Positions 8,277 to 16,456 of a stretch of DNA of 37,202 bases are shown here, one piece after another. Origin of the DNA: Bacteroidia bacterium. Its GTDB lineage: Bacteria; Bacteroidota; Bacteroidia; Flavobacteriales_D; JAUILH01. The number at the start of each line of letters is the position of its first letter. The stretch's first letter is position 1. The notes below the pieces were generated by a model. That model was not told where the DNA came from. It did not search any database and saw nothing but the letters and a program-made list of their open reading frames with translations. The stretch is from NCBI GenBank assembly GCA_030433115.1, contig JAUILH010000024.1, forward strand, positions 1-37,202. The letters run 5' to 3'. Both the position numbers and the translations under genes were made by a program.

Positions 8277-10130
8277 TTACTTTGTAATCACCATTCTTCT
8301 AGTCAACTTCTCTTTACCAGCAGTCATGCTGTAGAAGTAAACACCTTTCGCATAATCTTCCGCGTTAAGGTTCAACTGGTAATCTCCAGCAGCCACTTTT
8401 CCTAAGCTCTGAGAAGACACTACTTTACCAGTAACATCTGTCACTTCAAAAGTAACTGTTGCAGCCTCATTCAAGCTATAGTTAACAATAGAGTTACCAT
8501 CAAACGGGTTAGGCGCATTCTGACTTAAGCTCAAGTTAGTTGCTTCCAACTCACCAACGCTGATTGCAGGATCAAAGTTAGCTCTGACTGACACAGTGCT
8601 TGTCATGTAGAACCAAGGACCACCAGAAGTAGCCGTAGGATCGTACAAGAATACAGTTTGCTCAGGAGCTGTACCACCAGATAGAGGGTAAACTCCTGAA
8701 GGACCACCATAGTGCTCAAAACCTACCAGGTAAGTTGTACCGGCATTCAAAGTCAAAGACCCACCGTTCACAGAAGGATCAATTGGAATAGTAATCCAGT
8801 TAGCTGAACCAGAGCTTACATCAGTAGCCTGAACAACATAGTCAGTTGGCGCGTCATAGATCAAGTTGAATTGACCACCAGCATCAACTTCATAAACCTG
8901 AGGCTTGACTAAAGCTCCAGCAGGTGTACTACTGTTAAAGGCAATAGAGATACCTTTCAAATCGGCAGTTACATAAATATCGAACAAGTTAGCCATTACA
9001 TAACCGTTTGTGTTACCTGCACCGTCATCTCCATTCCAAAGACCACCACCAGTGTAATCAAAATCATTTCTATCTCTCGCGTAGATGAAATCAGTTACAC
9101 TAATCATCGCTGTATCATAGTTGTCATTAGGAGTAGCATCAGAACCAAACGCTAAATAATCTGCATGCCATACCGCCTCAAAGTCACCAATTGTAGATCC
9201 AAGGTTCCAAGAAGTTGTTGTTGAATCGGCATAAGAAGTTCCAGACAACAAGTTTGTAGCAACTCCGTTCAAAGTAGCAATGGCAGCACCTCCACCAGCA
9301 GGGTAGATATTAGCCTCAAGGTTTGAACCGGCCTGATCATTCACACCATTGTTCGTCAATAATCCAGTGAAAGAGTTATTGATGTTAGACGACTGTTCGT
9401 CCGGAACACCGTAATAATTAATTCCTGTTACATCATCAGAAAATGCAGGATCAGCCAAAATAACTTCATCGTCAGCTGCAGTAGTCAAACATACGTTGTC
9501 TACCATCCAGGCATAATCGTAGTTACCTACATACTGAAATCCGAAATAAGCAGTAGGGCTATTTCCGATCACTGACGTTAAGTTAACTGAAAGCAACTCA
9601 GGATTAGTTGCTGAAGTAGAGTTTGTTGCAACACCAGCATTTACTTCAAACTGAGTCCAGTTTGTTCCATCAGTACTCGCAATTACGTAGCAAGTTCCCT
9701 GGTACTTTGAATAAAAGTTGTCAAATTCAATGGCAACACTTGGCTCCGTTGACAAGTTAATTGGTCCAACATAAAGCAGTGCGTCATTTGGTCCAGGACC
9801 AACGGCATCCGAATCAAAAGTTGCGAAATCGCCGGTTGTCATAATTGTACCGTAGGTAGACGAGAATGATCCTGTAGGACCAGTAGACCCAATTACCCAG
9901 TTAGCCGAAGGGCTACCAGTATTGGTTGTATTCCAGGTTGCAACGCCACTGAAATCATCAGACCAGATCGTACTTCTGTTTCTGACTTCCGGATTGTACT
10001 GGACATCTTTTTTTGTCATTTTTTGCTTCACATTAACTGCGGAAGGTGCTTTCTCAAAAGGAACGTTCAATTGAGCAAAACCACCAAAAGCAAGCATGGC
10101 TGTAGCAAATGATAGGTAAATCTTTTTCAT
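8277..10130 (-). CDS. Large secreted T9SS type A sorting-domain protein
   Basis: From the ATG at 10130 the product is 617 residues. It begins MKKIYLSFATAMLAFGGFAQ, a signal peptide. An ATG three codons upstream (10139) is possible too. Residues of about 55-215 resemble the MAM/jelly-roll modules common in Bacteroidota cargo (SDDFSGVATWNTTNTGSP, YVIASTDGTNWTQFE, YAWMVDNVCL). A second beta-rich region follows. The C-terminal NAPNPFDGNSIVNYSL... to RRMVITK is a clear type A T9SS sorting domain. The enzyme or binding role is not recognisable. It is monocistronic: a strong promoter lies at 10156-10186 and a terminator at 8223-8257. Confidence 0.88.
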   Translation of the reverse strand: MKKIYLSFATAMLAFGGFAQLNVPFEKAPSAVNVKQKMTKKDVQYNPEVRNRSTIWSDDFSGVATWNTTNTGSPSANWVIGSTGPTGSFSSTYGTIMTTGDFATFDSDAVGPGPNDALLYVGPINLSTEPSVAIEFDNFYSKYQGTCYVIASTDGTNWTQFEVNAGVATNSTSATNPELLSVNLTSVIGNSPTAYFGFQYVGNYDYAWMVDNVCLTTAADDEVILADPAFSDDVTGINYYGVPDEQSSNINNSFTGLLTNNGVNDQAGSNLEANIYPAGGGAAIATLNGVATNLLSGTSYADSTTTSWNLGSTIGDFEAVWHADYLAFGSDATPNDNYDTAMISVTDFIYARDRNDFDYTGGGLWNGDDGAGNTNGYVMANLFDIYVTADLKGISIAFNSSTPAGALVKPQVYEVDAGGQFNLIYDAPTDYVVQATDVSSGSANWITIPIDPSVNGGSLTLNAGTTYLVGFEHYGGPSGVYPLSGGTAPEQTVFLYDPTATSGGPWFYMTSTVSVRANFDPAISVGELEATNLSLSQNAPNPFDGNSIVNYSLNEAATVTFEVTDVTGKVVSSQSLGKVAAGDYQLNLNAEDYAKGVYFYSMTAGKEKLTRRMVITK

Positions 10131-10155
10131 AATATTCATTTAAAATTCTGTTTAA

Positions 10156-10186
10156 CAAAATTAACACAATTTAACGTTGAAGTCAA
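10156..10186 (-). promoter_or_regulatory. Bacteroidota promoter of the T9SS cargo gene
   Basis: On the minus strand TTG (10184-10186) is followed by a 20-base spacer and then TAATTTTG (10156-10163), matching the Bacteroidota -33/-7 consensus in both boxes and spacing. The leader to the ATG would be about 10-20 bases. Confidence 0.7.
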
Positions 10187-10236
10187 TAAAATCAGTCAGT
10201 ATTCTTGCACTTACAAAACACTAAATTAAAAGACTA

Positions 10237-10704
10237 CTAATCAAATAGATAGGTCGAAATTTCAGACCATTCGAATCCTTTTGACAACAAATACTGACTG
10301 ATTTTTTGTTTTTCCTCTGAAGCAGATAAGTTCTTGGATTGTAACTGTTCTTGCTTTTTGACAATCAATTCTTTGATGGTTTCCTGGTATAAATTATCGT
10401 TGATTCCTGACAAGGCCTCTTCAATTAATTTTGAGGAAACTCGCTTTTCGATTAATTTACTTTTAATTTTGATTCGACCCCACTTTTTTACTTTCAGTTT
10501 ACCATGGACATAACTTTCAGCAAAGCGAGTCTCATCCAAAAAAGAGCTTTCAATCAGTCTATCCAGAATAAAATCAGTTTGTTCTGAACTTAAGGTATAG
10601 GGCTTCAATTTTTTCCTCACCTCATACTCGCACCGGTCTTGATAGGCGCAATACCTTTCTATTTTGATGATGATTCTCTTAAGATGCTCTGATTGCCTAG
10701 ACAT
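10237..10704 (-). CDS. recX: RecX family regulatory protein
   Basis: RecX binds RecA filaments and damps recombination. I take the ATG at 10704 (the TTG just upstream is less likely), giving 155 residues of three-helix repeats. Typical RecX motifs are RYCAYQDRCEYEVRKKL (first repeat) and IESSFLDETRFAESYVHGK followed by KKWGRIKIKSKLIEKRVS. The KGFEWSEISTYL end matches the family's last repeat. The start overlaps the rng stop by 8 bases, so translation is probably coupled. recA is not in the window. Confidence 0.9.
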   Translation of the reverse strand: MSRQSEHLKRIIIKIERYCAYQDRCEYEVRKKLKPYTLSSEQTDFILDRLIESSFLDETRFAESYVHGKLKVKKWGRIKIKSKLIEKRVSSKLIEEALSGINDNLYQETIKELIVKKQEQLQSKNLSASEEKQKISQYLLSKGFEWSEISTYLFD

Positions 10705-12253
10705 CAATCACCTCTCCGGAAGAATTTTCAAAGATAGACCCAACCAAATCCAGAGAAGCATTGCCATCTACTTTTAGCTTGACACCATATTTTTTGGACC
10801 AGTCCTTACTCATGTTCTTGAATAAGCCGGTACTTTGGTTCAGGTAGGATGCTATGAAAGGATGGACCACCATTCGGCAGCTTTTCACCTTCATTTCGGT
10901 GCCAATATAGTTCACTTTGCTCTCCAATTCGTCCAAAATTAACATGGTCGGTTTGGCATTTCCATTGCCATCACAGCAAGGACATGTTTCTACGGTATCG
11001 ATCTTAGTAGCAGGACGCACTCGCTGACGCGTAATTTCAATCACTCCAAACTTACTTGGCGCCAAAACGTTATGTTTGGCACGATCAGATTTCATGCACT
11101 CCCTTAAATGGTTGTGTAGTTTTTTCTGATTCTCGCGTTTGGTCATGTCAATGAAATCAACTGCAATGATCCCTCCCATGTCGCGGAGTCTTAAAATTCT
11201 AGCTATTTCTTCTGCCGCCTCCATATTGGTTTCAAGGGCGTTTTCTTCCTGAGTTTTACCTTTGGAAACCCGATTTCCCGAGTTCACATCAATGACATGC
11301 ATGGCCTCCGTATGCTCAATAATCAGATAAGCACCTGTAGGCATGTTCACTTGTTTTCCAAATGATGCTTTGATTTGTCTGTGGATTCCGAAATGCTCGA
11401 AAATGTCTTTGTGACCACTGTATCTCCTCAGAATCTTTTCTCTGCCGGGAGCAATGGTTTGAATGTAGTCGAGCAATTCTCCATGCAGCCCTTCTTCATT
11501 CACATGAACTCCAGTAAATTCCGGAGTTAACAAATCCCTCAAGATTGAAGATGTTTTATTCAGTTCACCTAGCACTCTTTTAGGTGGCTTAGCTGTTTTG
11601 AGCGCACTGGTCATCTTATCCCATTTGGCCAACAGGTCTCTCAAATCCTGATCCAGTTGTGCCACTTTTTTATCCTGGGCCACAGTTCTAATGATGACTC
11701 CAAAATTCTTAGGGCAGATACTGGTTAACAGTCTTTTTAAACGGGCTTTTTCCTCAGAACTTTTAATTTTCTGAGACACTGAAATTTTATTTGAAAAAGG
11801 GACGAGCACCACATAACGTCCTGCCAATGTAATTTCGGCTCCCAATCTGGGACCTTTACTGCTGATAGGTTCTTTGGCAACTTGAACGACTATCTGTTGT
11901 CCGGTAGACAAGATATCGTTGATTTTACCATCCTTATTAATGTCTGGTTCCAGCTTAAATTTGCTGAGGTCTCTACTACCTTTTCTGTTTAGGATTTGTC
12001 CTGAATATTTGTTCAAAGATTTGAACTGAGGACCAAGATCCAAGTAATGCAAAAATGCATCTTTAGTATACCCCACATCAACAAAGGCAGCATTTAAACT
12101 GGGTACTACCTTTCTGACTTTTCCGAGATATATATCTCCTACAGAGTAGCTGTCATTGCCCCTCTCTTGATGAAGTTCAACAAGTTTCTTTTCTCTTAAG
12201 AGAGCGACATCAACACCTTCTTTTGTGGAGTTAATGACTAGCTCTAAACTCAC
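10697..12253 (-). CDS. rng: Ribonuclease G / RNase E family endoribonuclease
   Basis: An RNase E/G family enzyme that cleaves single-stranded AU-rich RNA in rRNA maturation and mRNA decay. The 518 residues start with GTG at 12253 (MSLELVINSTKEGVDVALL, standard for RNase G). The S1 domain is at about 35-130 (DIYLGKVRKVVPSLNAAFVD). The catalytic DNase I-like region contains HVIDVNSG and IIAVDFIDM, with the Mg-binding aspartates. The Zn-link CPCC lies near residue 425 (ETCPCCDGNG). No long C-terminal degradosome scaffold is present, so it is RNase G-like in size. It lies between the AURKAIP1-like gene (52 bases upstream) and recX (overlapping). Confidence 0.95.
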   Translation of the reverse strand: MSLELVINSTKEGVDVALLREKKLVELHQERGNDSYSVGDIYLGKVRKVVPSLNAAFVDVGYTKDAFLHYLDLGPQFKSLNKYSGQILNRKGSRDLSKFKLEPDINKDGKINDILSTGQQIVVQVAKEPISSKGPRLGAEITLAGRYVVLVPFSNKISVSQKIKSSEEKARLKRLLTSICPKNFGVIIRTVAQDKKVAQLDQDLRDLLAKWDKMTSALKTAKPPKRVLGELNKTSSILRDLLTPEFTGVHVNEEGLHGELLDYIQTIAPGREKILRRYSGHKDIFEHFGIHRQIKASFGKQVNMPTGAYLIIEHTEAMHVIDVNSGNRVSKGKTQEENALETNMEAAEEIARILRLRDMGGIIAVDFIDMTKRENQKKLHNHLRECMKSDRAKHNVLAPSKFGVIEITRQRVRPATKIDTVETCPCCDGNGNAKPTMLILDELESKVNYIGTEMKVKSCRMVVHPFIASYLNQSTGLFKNMSKDWSKKYGVKLKVDGNASLDLVGSIFENSSGEVIDV

Positions 12254-12305
12254 AATGTTATATTTTGATTGACAAAAAATCTACTAAGTCAACACAAACG
12301 GAAGA

Positions 12306-12398
12306 TTACTTCTTCTTCTTGTGTCTATTCTTTCTTAGTCTCTTTTTTCTCTTGTGAGTTGCCATCTTATGTCTCTTTCTCTTCTTTCCGCTTGGCAT
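12306..12398 (-). CDS. AURKAIP1/COX24-domain (mS38-like) basic miniprotein
   Basis: A 30-codon gene with ATG at 12398 and TAA at 12306. The product starts MPSGKKRKRHKMATHKRKKR and ends LRKNRHKKKK, so most residues are Lys, Arg or His. This matches the tiny protein almost universal in Bacteroidota, annotated AURKAIP1/COX24 domain-containing, related to mitochondrial ribosomal protein mS38. A ribosome-associated role is inferred from that relationship and from the extreme basicity. It has its own promoter at 12473-12506 and is followed by rng after 52 bases, so it heads an mRNA that includes rng and recX. Confidence 0.92.
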   Translation of the reverse strand: MPSGKKRKRHKMATHKRKKRLRKNRHKKKK

Positions 12399-12425
12399 AA
12401 TTATAAATTTTTAAAATATCTAAAA

Positions 12426-12437
12426 GCCCCAGAGGGC
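12426..12437 (-). promoter_or_regulatory. Possible attenuator hairpin in the AURKAIP1-like leader
   Basis: On the minus strand GCCC-TCTG-GGGC is followed by four Ts, inside the leader of roughly 70 bases between the promoter and the ATG at 12398. The stem is short, so attenuation is only a suggestion. Confidence 0.3.
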
Positions 12438-12472
12438 GTGTTAATAATCTCTATATCAAAAAATAAGGGCTG

Positions 12473-12506
12473 CAAAGATACGAGATAGAAACAGAAATAC
12501 CAAAAA
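12473..12506 (-). promoter_or_regulatory. Promoter of the AURKAIP1-like/rng/recX unit
   Basis: On the minus strand TTTTTG (12501-12506), a 20-base spacer and TATCTTTG (12473-12480) give a full match to the Bacteroidota -33/-7 consensus. The T-run of the -33 box is also the T-run of the HU terminator. Confidence 0.75.
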
Positions 12507-12523
12507 CGGGGATTATTTCCCCG
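12502..12523 (-). terminator. Intrinsic terminator of the HU gene
   Basis: On the minus strand a CGGGGA/TCCCCG stem with a 5-base loop is followed by TTTTT. The HU stop codon lies in the loop, so the last HU codons form one arm. The T-run doubles as the -33 box of the next gene. Confidence 0.8.
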
Positions 12524-12806
12524 CTTTAACGTTGTTTTTCACGCGCTCAACAAAAGTTTTAGCCGGCTTAAATGCAGGGATATTGTGCGCAGGAATAATG
12601 ATTGTTGTGTTCTTAGAAATGTTTCTTCCTGTTTTCTCAGCTCTTTCTTTAACGATAAAAGAACCAAAACCTCTTAGGTATACATTTTCTCCCTTCTCCA
12701 AAGATTCTTTCACAGAATTCATAAAAGCCTCTACTGCAGTTAAAACTGCTACTTTCTCAATTCCTGTTTTATCTGAAATATCTGATACTATCTCCGCTTT
12801 AGTCAT
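12513..12806 (-). CDS. HU-family DNA-binding protein
   Basis: A 97-residue nucleoid protein that binds and bends DNA as a dimer. The N-terminal MTKAEIVSDISDKTGIEK and GENVYLRGFGSFIVKER core are typical of HU/IHF. The beta-arm carries RNISKNTTIIIPAHNIPAF, with the DNA-intercalating proline in the IPA segment, and FKPAKTFVERV ends the fold. Bacteroidota HU and IHF-type subunits cannot be separated from sequence alone. It is divergent from mutY across 138 bases and transcribed alone, ending at the overlapping terminator. Confidence 0.95.
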   Translation of the reverse strand: MTKAEIVSDISDKTGIEKVAVLTAVEAFMNSVKESLEKGENVYLRGFGSFIVKERAEKTGRNISKNTTIIIPAHNIPAFKPAKTFVERVKNNVKAGK

Positions 12807-12853
12807 TACTCTATATTTTTAAGTTCTTGTTGTTAATCAATAAATTAGGGCGG

Positions 12854-12861
12854 CAAATATA
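12854..12861 (-). promoter_or_regulatory. -7 element of the HU gene
   Basis: TATATTTG on the minus strand fits TAnnTTTG and leaves a leader of about 40 bases. No convincing -33 box is visible. Confidence 0.45.
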
Positions 12862-12898
12862 TACTTAATTCTAATGACCGTGTTCTAATTATTAGCAT

Positions 12899-12906
12899 TA
12901 ATTTTG
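12899..12906 (+). promoter_or_regulatory. -7 element of the mutY operon
   Basis: TAATTTTG lies 38 bases before the mutY ATG, giving a leader of about 32 bases. The -33 region has no clear TTTG. Confidence 0.45.
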
Positions 12907-12944
12907 GAATTTTAGACGGGACGCCAAATTTTCCCAATGAAATC

Positions 12945-13979
12945 ATGAATTTCGCTGCACAAATCATCAACTGGTACAATCGTAACAAACGAGATCTGCC
13001 CTGGAGAGACACAAAAGACCCTTACAAAATCTGGCTGTCCGAAATCATTCTACAACAAACCCAAATCAAACAAGGACTCCCCTATTATCTGGCGTTCGTC
13101 GACAATTTTCCCACGGTCAGGGATTTGGCTTTGGCAGATGAGCAAACCGTCCTCAACTTATGGCAGGGATTAGGCTACTATTCAAGAGCCAGAAACCTTC
13201 ACGCCACCGCCAAGCACATTTACCACACGTTCAACGGTCAGTTCCCAAATAACTACGCCGATATTATTCAATTAAAGGGTGTAGGTGACTACACGGCCTC
13301 TGCCATTGCCAGTTTTGCCTTTAATGAAAAACAGGCAGTCCTTGACGGCAACGTGTTTCGCGTACTTTCACGATTCCACAACCATGATTTAGACATCAAT
13401 TCAGGCCCAGGGAAGAAACACTTTAAAGCACTCGCTCTTGAGCAACTGCCAGACCAGGATCATGATATTTACAACCAGGGGATCATGGAATTGGGCGCCC
13501 TGGTTTGTACCAAACATAAGCCGACCTGCCACGATTGTCCTGTAAGCCATTCTTGTCTGGCACTTCAAAATGACACTATAGCATCACTTCCGGTAAAAAT
13601 CAAAAAAATAAAGAAAAAGATCAGGCACTTCAATTACGTCTGCTTCCGGGATGCTAATGGCATTATCTTATCGAAAAGAACTAAAGGAGATATCTGGGAA
13701 GGCTTATATGACTTTCCTCTTAACACAAGTGATCATCTAATGGATTCCCACAAAGACTTAAAATTTGATGACCCCGTGCTAAGTGATTTACTGACGAATT
13801 CTGATTTGATTGATGTGGTAGACCATAAACATATACTCACTCATCAGACCATATTTGCACGTTTCTTTTATCTCCGGTCACCGAATTACTCGCATGAGAA
13901 TAAAGTTTTACTTGAGGACTTGCATGACATCCCTGTTCCCCGTTTGATCGAAAAATTTATTGTGCAATTGAAAGATTAA
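12945..13979 (+). CDS. mutY: A/G-specific adenine DNA glycosylase
   Basis: MutY removes adenine mispaired with 8-oxoguanine. It is 344 residues. The catalytic Glu lies in SEIILQQTQIKQG, the helix-hairpin-helix is LKGVGDYTASAI, and the catalytic Asp is in AVLDGNVFRVLSR. The [4Fe-4S] ligands are spaced C-x6-C-x2-C-x5-C in CTKHKPTCHDCPVSHSC. A NUDIX-like C-terminal domain for 8-oxoG recognition covers about residues 225-344. It is the first gene of the widely conserved Bacteroidota order mutY-ssb-gldE-gldD, with 18 bases to ssb. Confidence 0.97.
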   Translation: MNFAAQIINWYNRNKRDLPWRDTKDPYKIWLSEIILQQTQIKQGLPYYLAFVDNFPTVRDLALADEQTVLNLWQGLGYYSRARNLHATAKHIYHTFNGQFPNNYADIIQLKGVGDYTASAIASFAFNEKQAVLDGNVFRVLSRFHNHDLDINSGPGKKHFKALALEQLPDQDHDIYNQGIMELGALVCTKHKPTCHDCPVSHSCLALQNDTIASLPVKIKKIKKKIRHFNYVCFRDANGIILSKRTKGDIWEGLYDFPLNTSDHLMDSHKDLKFDDPVLSDLLTNSDLIDVVDHKHILTHQTIFARFFYLRSPNYSHENKVLLEDLHDIPVPRLIEKFIVQLKD

Positions 13980-13997
13980 TCCCATATTTGTTTAAAC

Positions 13998-14441
13998 ATG
14001 GCAGGAAGCGTAAACAAAGTAATTTTAATTGGTAACCTGGGAAAAGATCCTGAGTTGAGACATTTGAGTAATGGAACTGTGGTAACCACCATTCCCATTG
14101 CTACAAGTGAGTCTTACAAGGATAAAACCAGTGGAGAATTCAAAGAAATTACTGACTGGCACAATGTGGTTCTCTGGAGAAATTTAGCTGAAATTGCAGG
14201 TAAATATTTGAAAAAGGGGAGTAAAGTGTATATAGAGGGAAAACTACGCAACAGAACATGGGAGGACCAGGAAGGTAAGACACGATATGCGACAGAGGTA
14301 GTTGCTGATCAGATGACCATGTTGGACAGAGCCAAAGCTGAAGACAGAGCTACCCCGATTCAGGAAGCCAACCCAAAACCCATGGGAGATGTATCAGATC
14401 AATTGAATAAAGATTCTGAAGAAGACGATTTACCGTTCTAA
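13998..14441 (+). CDS. ssb: Single-stranded DNA-binding protein
   Basis: A 147-residue SSB. The OB fold at residues 1-110 starts [20 protein letters not shown], and the rest is a flexible linker with the acidic tail DDLPF that recruits partner proteins in replication and repair. Its place between mutY and gldE is the conserved Bacteroidota arrangement. The gap to gldE is only 5 bases, so the genes are almost certainly cotranscribed. A near-match -7 box (CATATTTG, 13983-13990) sits 7 bases before the ATG, but it is too weak to claim a promoter. Confidence 0.97.
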   Translation: MAGSVNKVILIGNLGKDPELRHLSNGTVVTTIPIATSESYKDKTSGEFKEITDWHNVVLWRNLAEIAGKYLKKGSKVYIEGKLRNRTWEDQEGKTRYATEVVADQMTMLDRAKAEDRATPIQEANPKPMGDVSDQLNKDSEEDDLPF

Positions 14442-14446
14442 GCACT

Positions 14447-15814
14447 ATGCCGAATTTACTTGACACAGACCCTGAACCCCTGCCTGCACTGCTCAACAGT
14501 GCTTCAACAGATGCCTCCTTCTTTTTCTTTCTAGGTGCCATTGTCATTCTACTCATATTGTCTGCATTGGTTTCCGGATCTGAAGTTGCTTATTTTTCAC
14601 TCAGTCCAGCCGATAAAGAATTACTCGAAAATGAGAGCCAAAACGACAGCAGAGGAGCCAAAGTCATTAATTTATTAGATCGACCCAAGTCACTTTTGGC
14701 CACCATACTCATTGCCAACAATTTTATCAATATTGGCATAGTCATCTTATCAGACGCCTTTATGGCACAGGTGTTTGCCATTCTCGGCACCAATGAAAAC
14801 GCTCAAATCTGGATTCAGATTGCCTTAGTAACCTTCATCATTCTGCTTGTGGGAGAAGTCATTCCAAAAGTATATGCGACTAAAAACAGCATGAAATTCA
14901 GTAAAATGATGTCGAACCCTTTACTCATCATCCGTTTTACCTTCAAGCCGCTGTCAAGCATCTTAGTTCGCAGCACAGCTTTTTTAGATAAACGCATTAA
15001 AAAAGCCTCTCCAGATATTTCTGTTAACCACCTGGAACAGGCTTTGGAACTAACCAGTGAAGAAATCAATCTTGAAGATAAAGAAGTGCAAATCTTAAAA
15101 GGGATTGTGAAATTTGGAAACACGGATACCAAGCAGGTCATGACTCCCAGGATGGACATGATAAGTTTGGACAGTCAATGTCCATATCCAGAAACCATTG
15201 ACATGATCATTGAATGTGGGTTTTCAAGAATCCCGGTGTTCGAAGAAAATATAGACCAGATCTGTGGTGTGCTTTACGTCAAAGATTTGCTGTCTCATTT
15301 AGACAAACCAGCTGATTTTGCATGGCAGACACTTATTAGGAAGCCTTATTTTGTGCCTGAGAACAAGAAAATTGATGATCTGCTGAACGAATTTCAGGAG
15401 CACAAAGTGCACATGGCAATTGTGGTGGATGAATATGGTGGCACGTCAGGTGTTGTTACCTTTGAGGATATTATTGAAGAGATCGTTGGTGACATCTCTG
15501 ATGAATTTGATGATGAAGACATTGTTTATTCCAAACTGGACGATGACACCTATGTATTTGAGGGGAAAACACCTCTTAACGACATGTACAGGGTTCTGGA
15601 TATAGACGGCAAAGAATTTGAGGATGAAAAGGGGGAGTCAGACACCCTGGCTGGTTTCTTAATTGAAGTGTCCGGAAAAATTCTTAGGAAAAATGAAAAG
15701 GTAGATTTTAAAGACTACACTTTCACCATTGAAGCAGCTGACAAGAAAAGAGTTAAACAAGTTAAAATCAATATTAATAGACAAGAAGATGAAGATTCTG
15801 ATACCACTGATTAG
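14447..15814 (+). CDS. gldE: Gliding motility-associated CNNM/CBS membrane protein GldE
   Basis: A 455-residue inner-membrane protein. An N-terminal CNNM (DUF21) region with about four membrane segments covers residues 25-165 (SALVSGSEVAYFSLSPADKE, LLVGEVIPKVYATKN). A CBS-domain pair is at about 220-350 (MTPRMDMISLD, VDEYGGTSGVVTFEDI). A CorC/HlyC-type C-terminal domain follows. In Flavobacterium, GldE supports GldD function in gliding and T9SS. The order mutY-ssb-gldE-gldD and the 26-base overlap with gldD support the name over a generic hemolysin/magnesium-transport label. Confidence 0.93.
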   Translation: MPNLLDTDPEPLPALLNSASTDASFFFFLGAIVILLILSALVSGSEVAYFSLSPADKELLENESQNDSRGAKVINLLDRPKSLLATILIANNFINIGIVILSDAFMAQVFAILGTNENAQIWIQIALVTFIILLVGEVIPKVYATKNSMKFSKMMSNPLLIIRFTFKPLSSILVRSTAFLDKRIKKASPDISVNHLEQALELTSEEINLEDKEVQILKGIVKFGNTDTKQVMTPRMDMISLDSQCPYPETIDMIIECGFSRIPVFEENIDQICGVLYVKDLLSHLDKPADFAWQTLIRKPYFVPENKKIDDLLNEFQEHKVHMAIVVDEYGGTSGVVTFEDIIEEIVGDISDEFDDEDIVYSKLDDDTYVFEGKTPLNDMYRVLDIDGKEFEDEKGESDTLAGFLIEVSGKILRKNEKVDFKDYTFTIEAADKKRVKQVKININRQEDEDSDTTD

Positions 15815-16370
15815 TCTCATTTTAATATTGACGTCCTGCTCCTCAGAGGAAGAGAAATACACCCCAAAAAAATTCGGTCAATTAAGGATCCAAAAAGACC
15901 TTACACCGAGCACTTATAAGCCAACAGAATTAATCGCCCATGCACATTTGACTCTGCCGGAAAACTCTCTTGTAAACATCAAACAACAGAATGATACTGT
16001 GAGCAATTTCGAGATCACCATAGACCGCTACAAAGCCACGCTATACATGACACACATAGCACTTCACAACGATCTTAGGGAGCGCATAGAACAATCCAAT
16101 GACATCACCAAGCAACACTTAATCAAGGCAGATGATTTTTACGACTCACTGATTTTTAAACCGGAAAACGGGGTTTATGCGCAGGTATTTAATTTAACGG
16201 GAAATGTGGCGTCCAATTTACAATTCATTGCTACCGATTCAAGTAAAAACTTACTAAGAGGCGCTTTGTACTTCTATGCCAGTCCCAACTATGATTCACT
16301 CAAGCCTTATTTGAGCGTCATAGAAAGAGATGTCTATCATTTGTTGGATAATCTTCAGTGGGAAAACTAG
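15789..16370 (+). CDS. gldD: Gliding motility lipoprotein GldD
   Basis: From the ATG at 15789 the product is 193 residues. It begins MKILIPLISLILILTSC, a lipoprotein signal with the lipid-attachment cysteine at residue 17. The body (KYTPKKFGQLRIQKDL, NDTVSNFEITIDRYKATLYM, GALYFYASPNYDSLKPYL) matches GldD, needed for gliding and T9SS-dependent secretion in Flavobacterium. The start overlaps the gldE end by 26 bases, indicating coupling. A longer frame starting at 15729 would bury the lipoprotein signal, so I reject that start. Confidence 0.93.
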   Translation: MKILIPLISLILILTSCSSEEEKYTPKKFGQLRIQKDLTPSTYKPTELIAHAHLTLPENSLVNIKQQNDTVSNFEITIDRYKATLYMTHIALHNDLRERIEQSNDITKQHLIKADDFYDSLIFKPENGVYAQVFNLTGNVASNLQFIATDSSKNLLRGALYFYASPNYDSLKPYLSVIERDVYHLLDNLQWEN

Positions 16371-16456
16371 TTTGGCTTCACAAGCTTGTCACAATCTTTG
16401 ATTCCGGCTTATCACATTATTCCGTATTTTAGAGGCATCATTTTCACGCATATTTT

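Noticed and set aside
15729..15788. Upstream start for gldD
   Set aside because: It would place 20 residues before the lipoprotein signal; ATG 15789 gives a normal lipobox.
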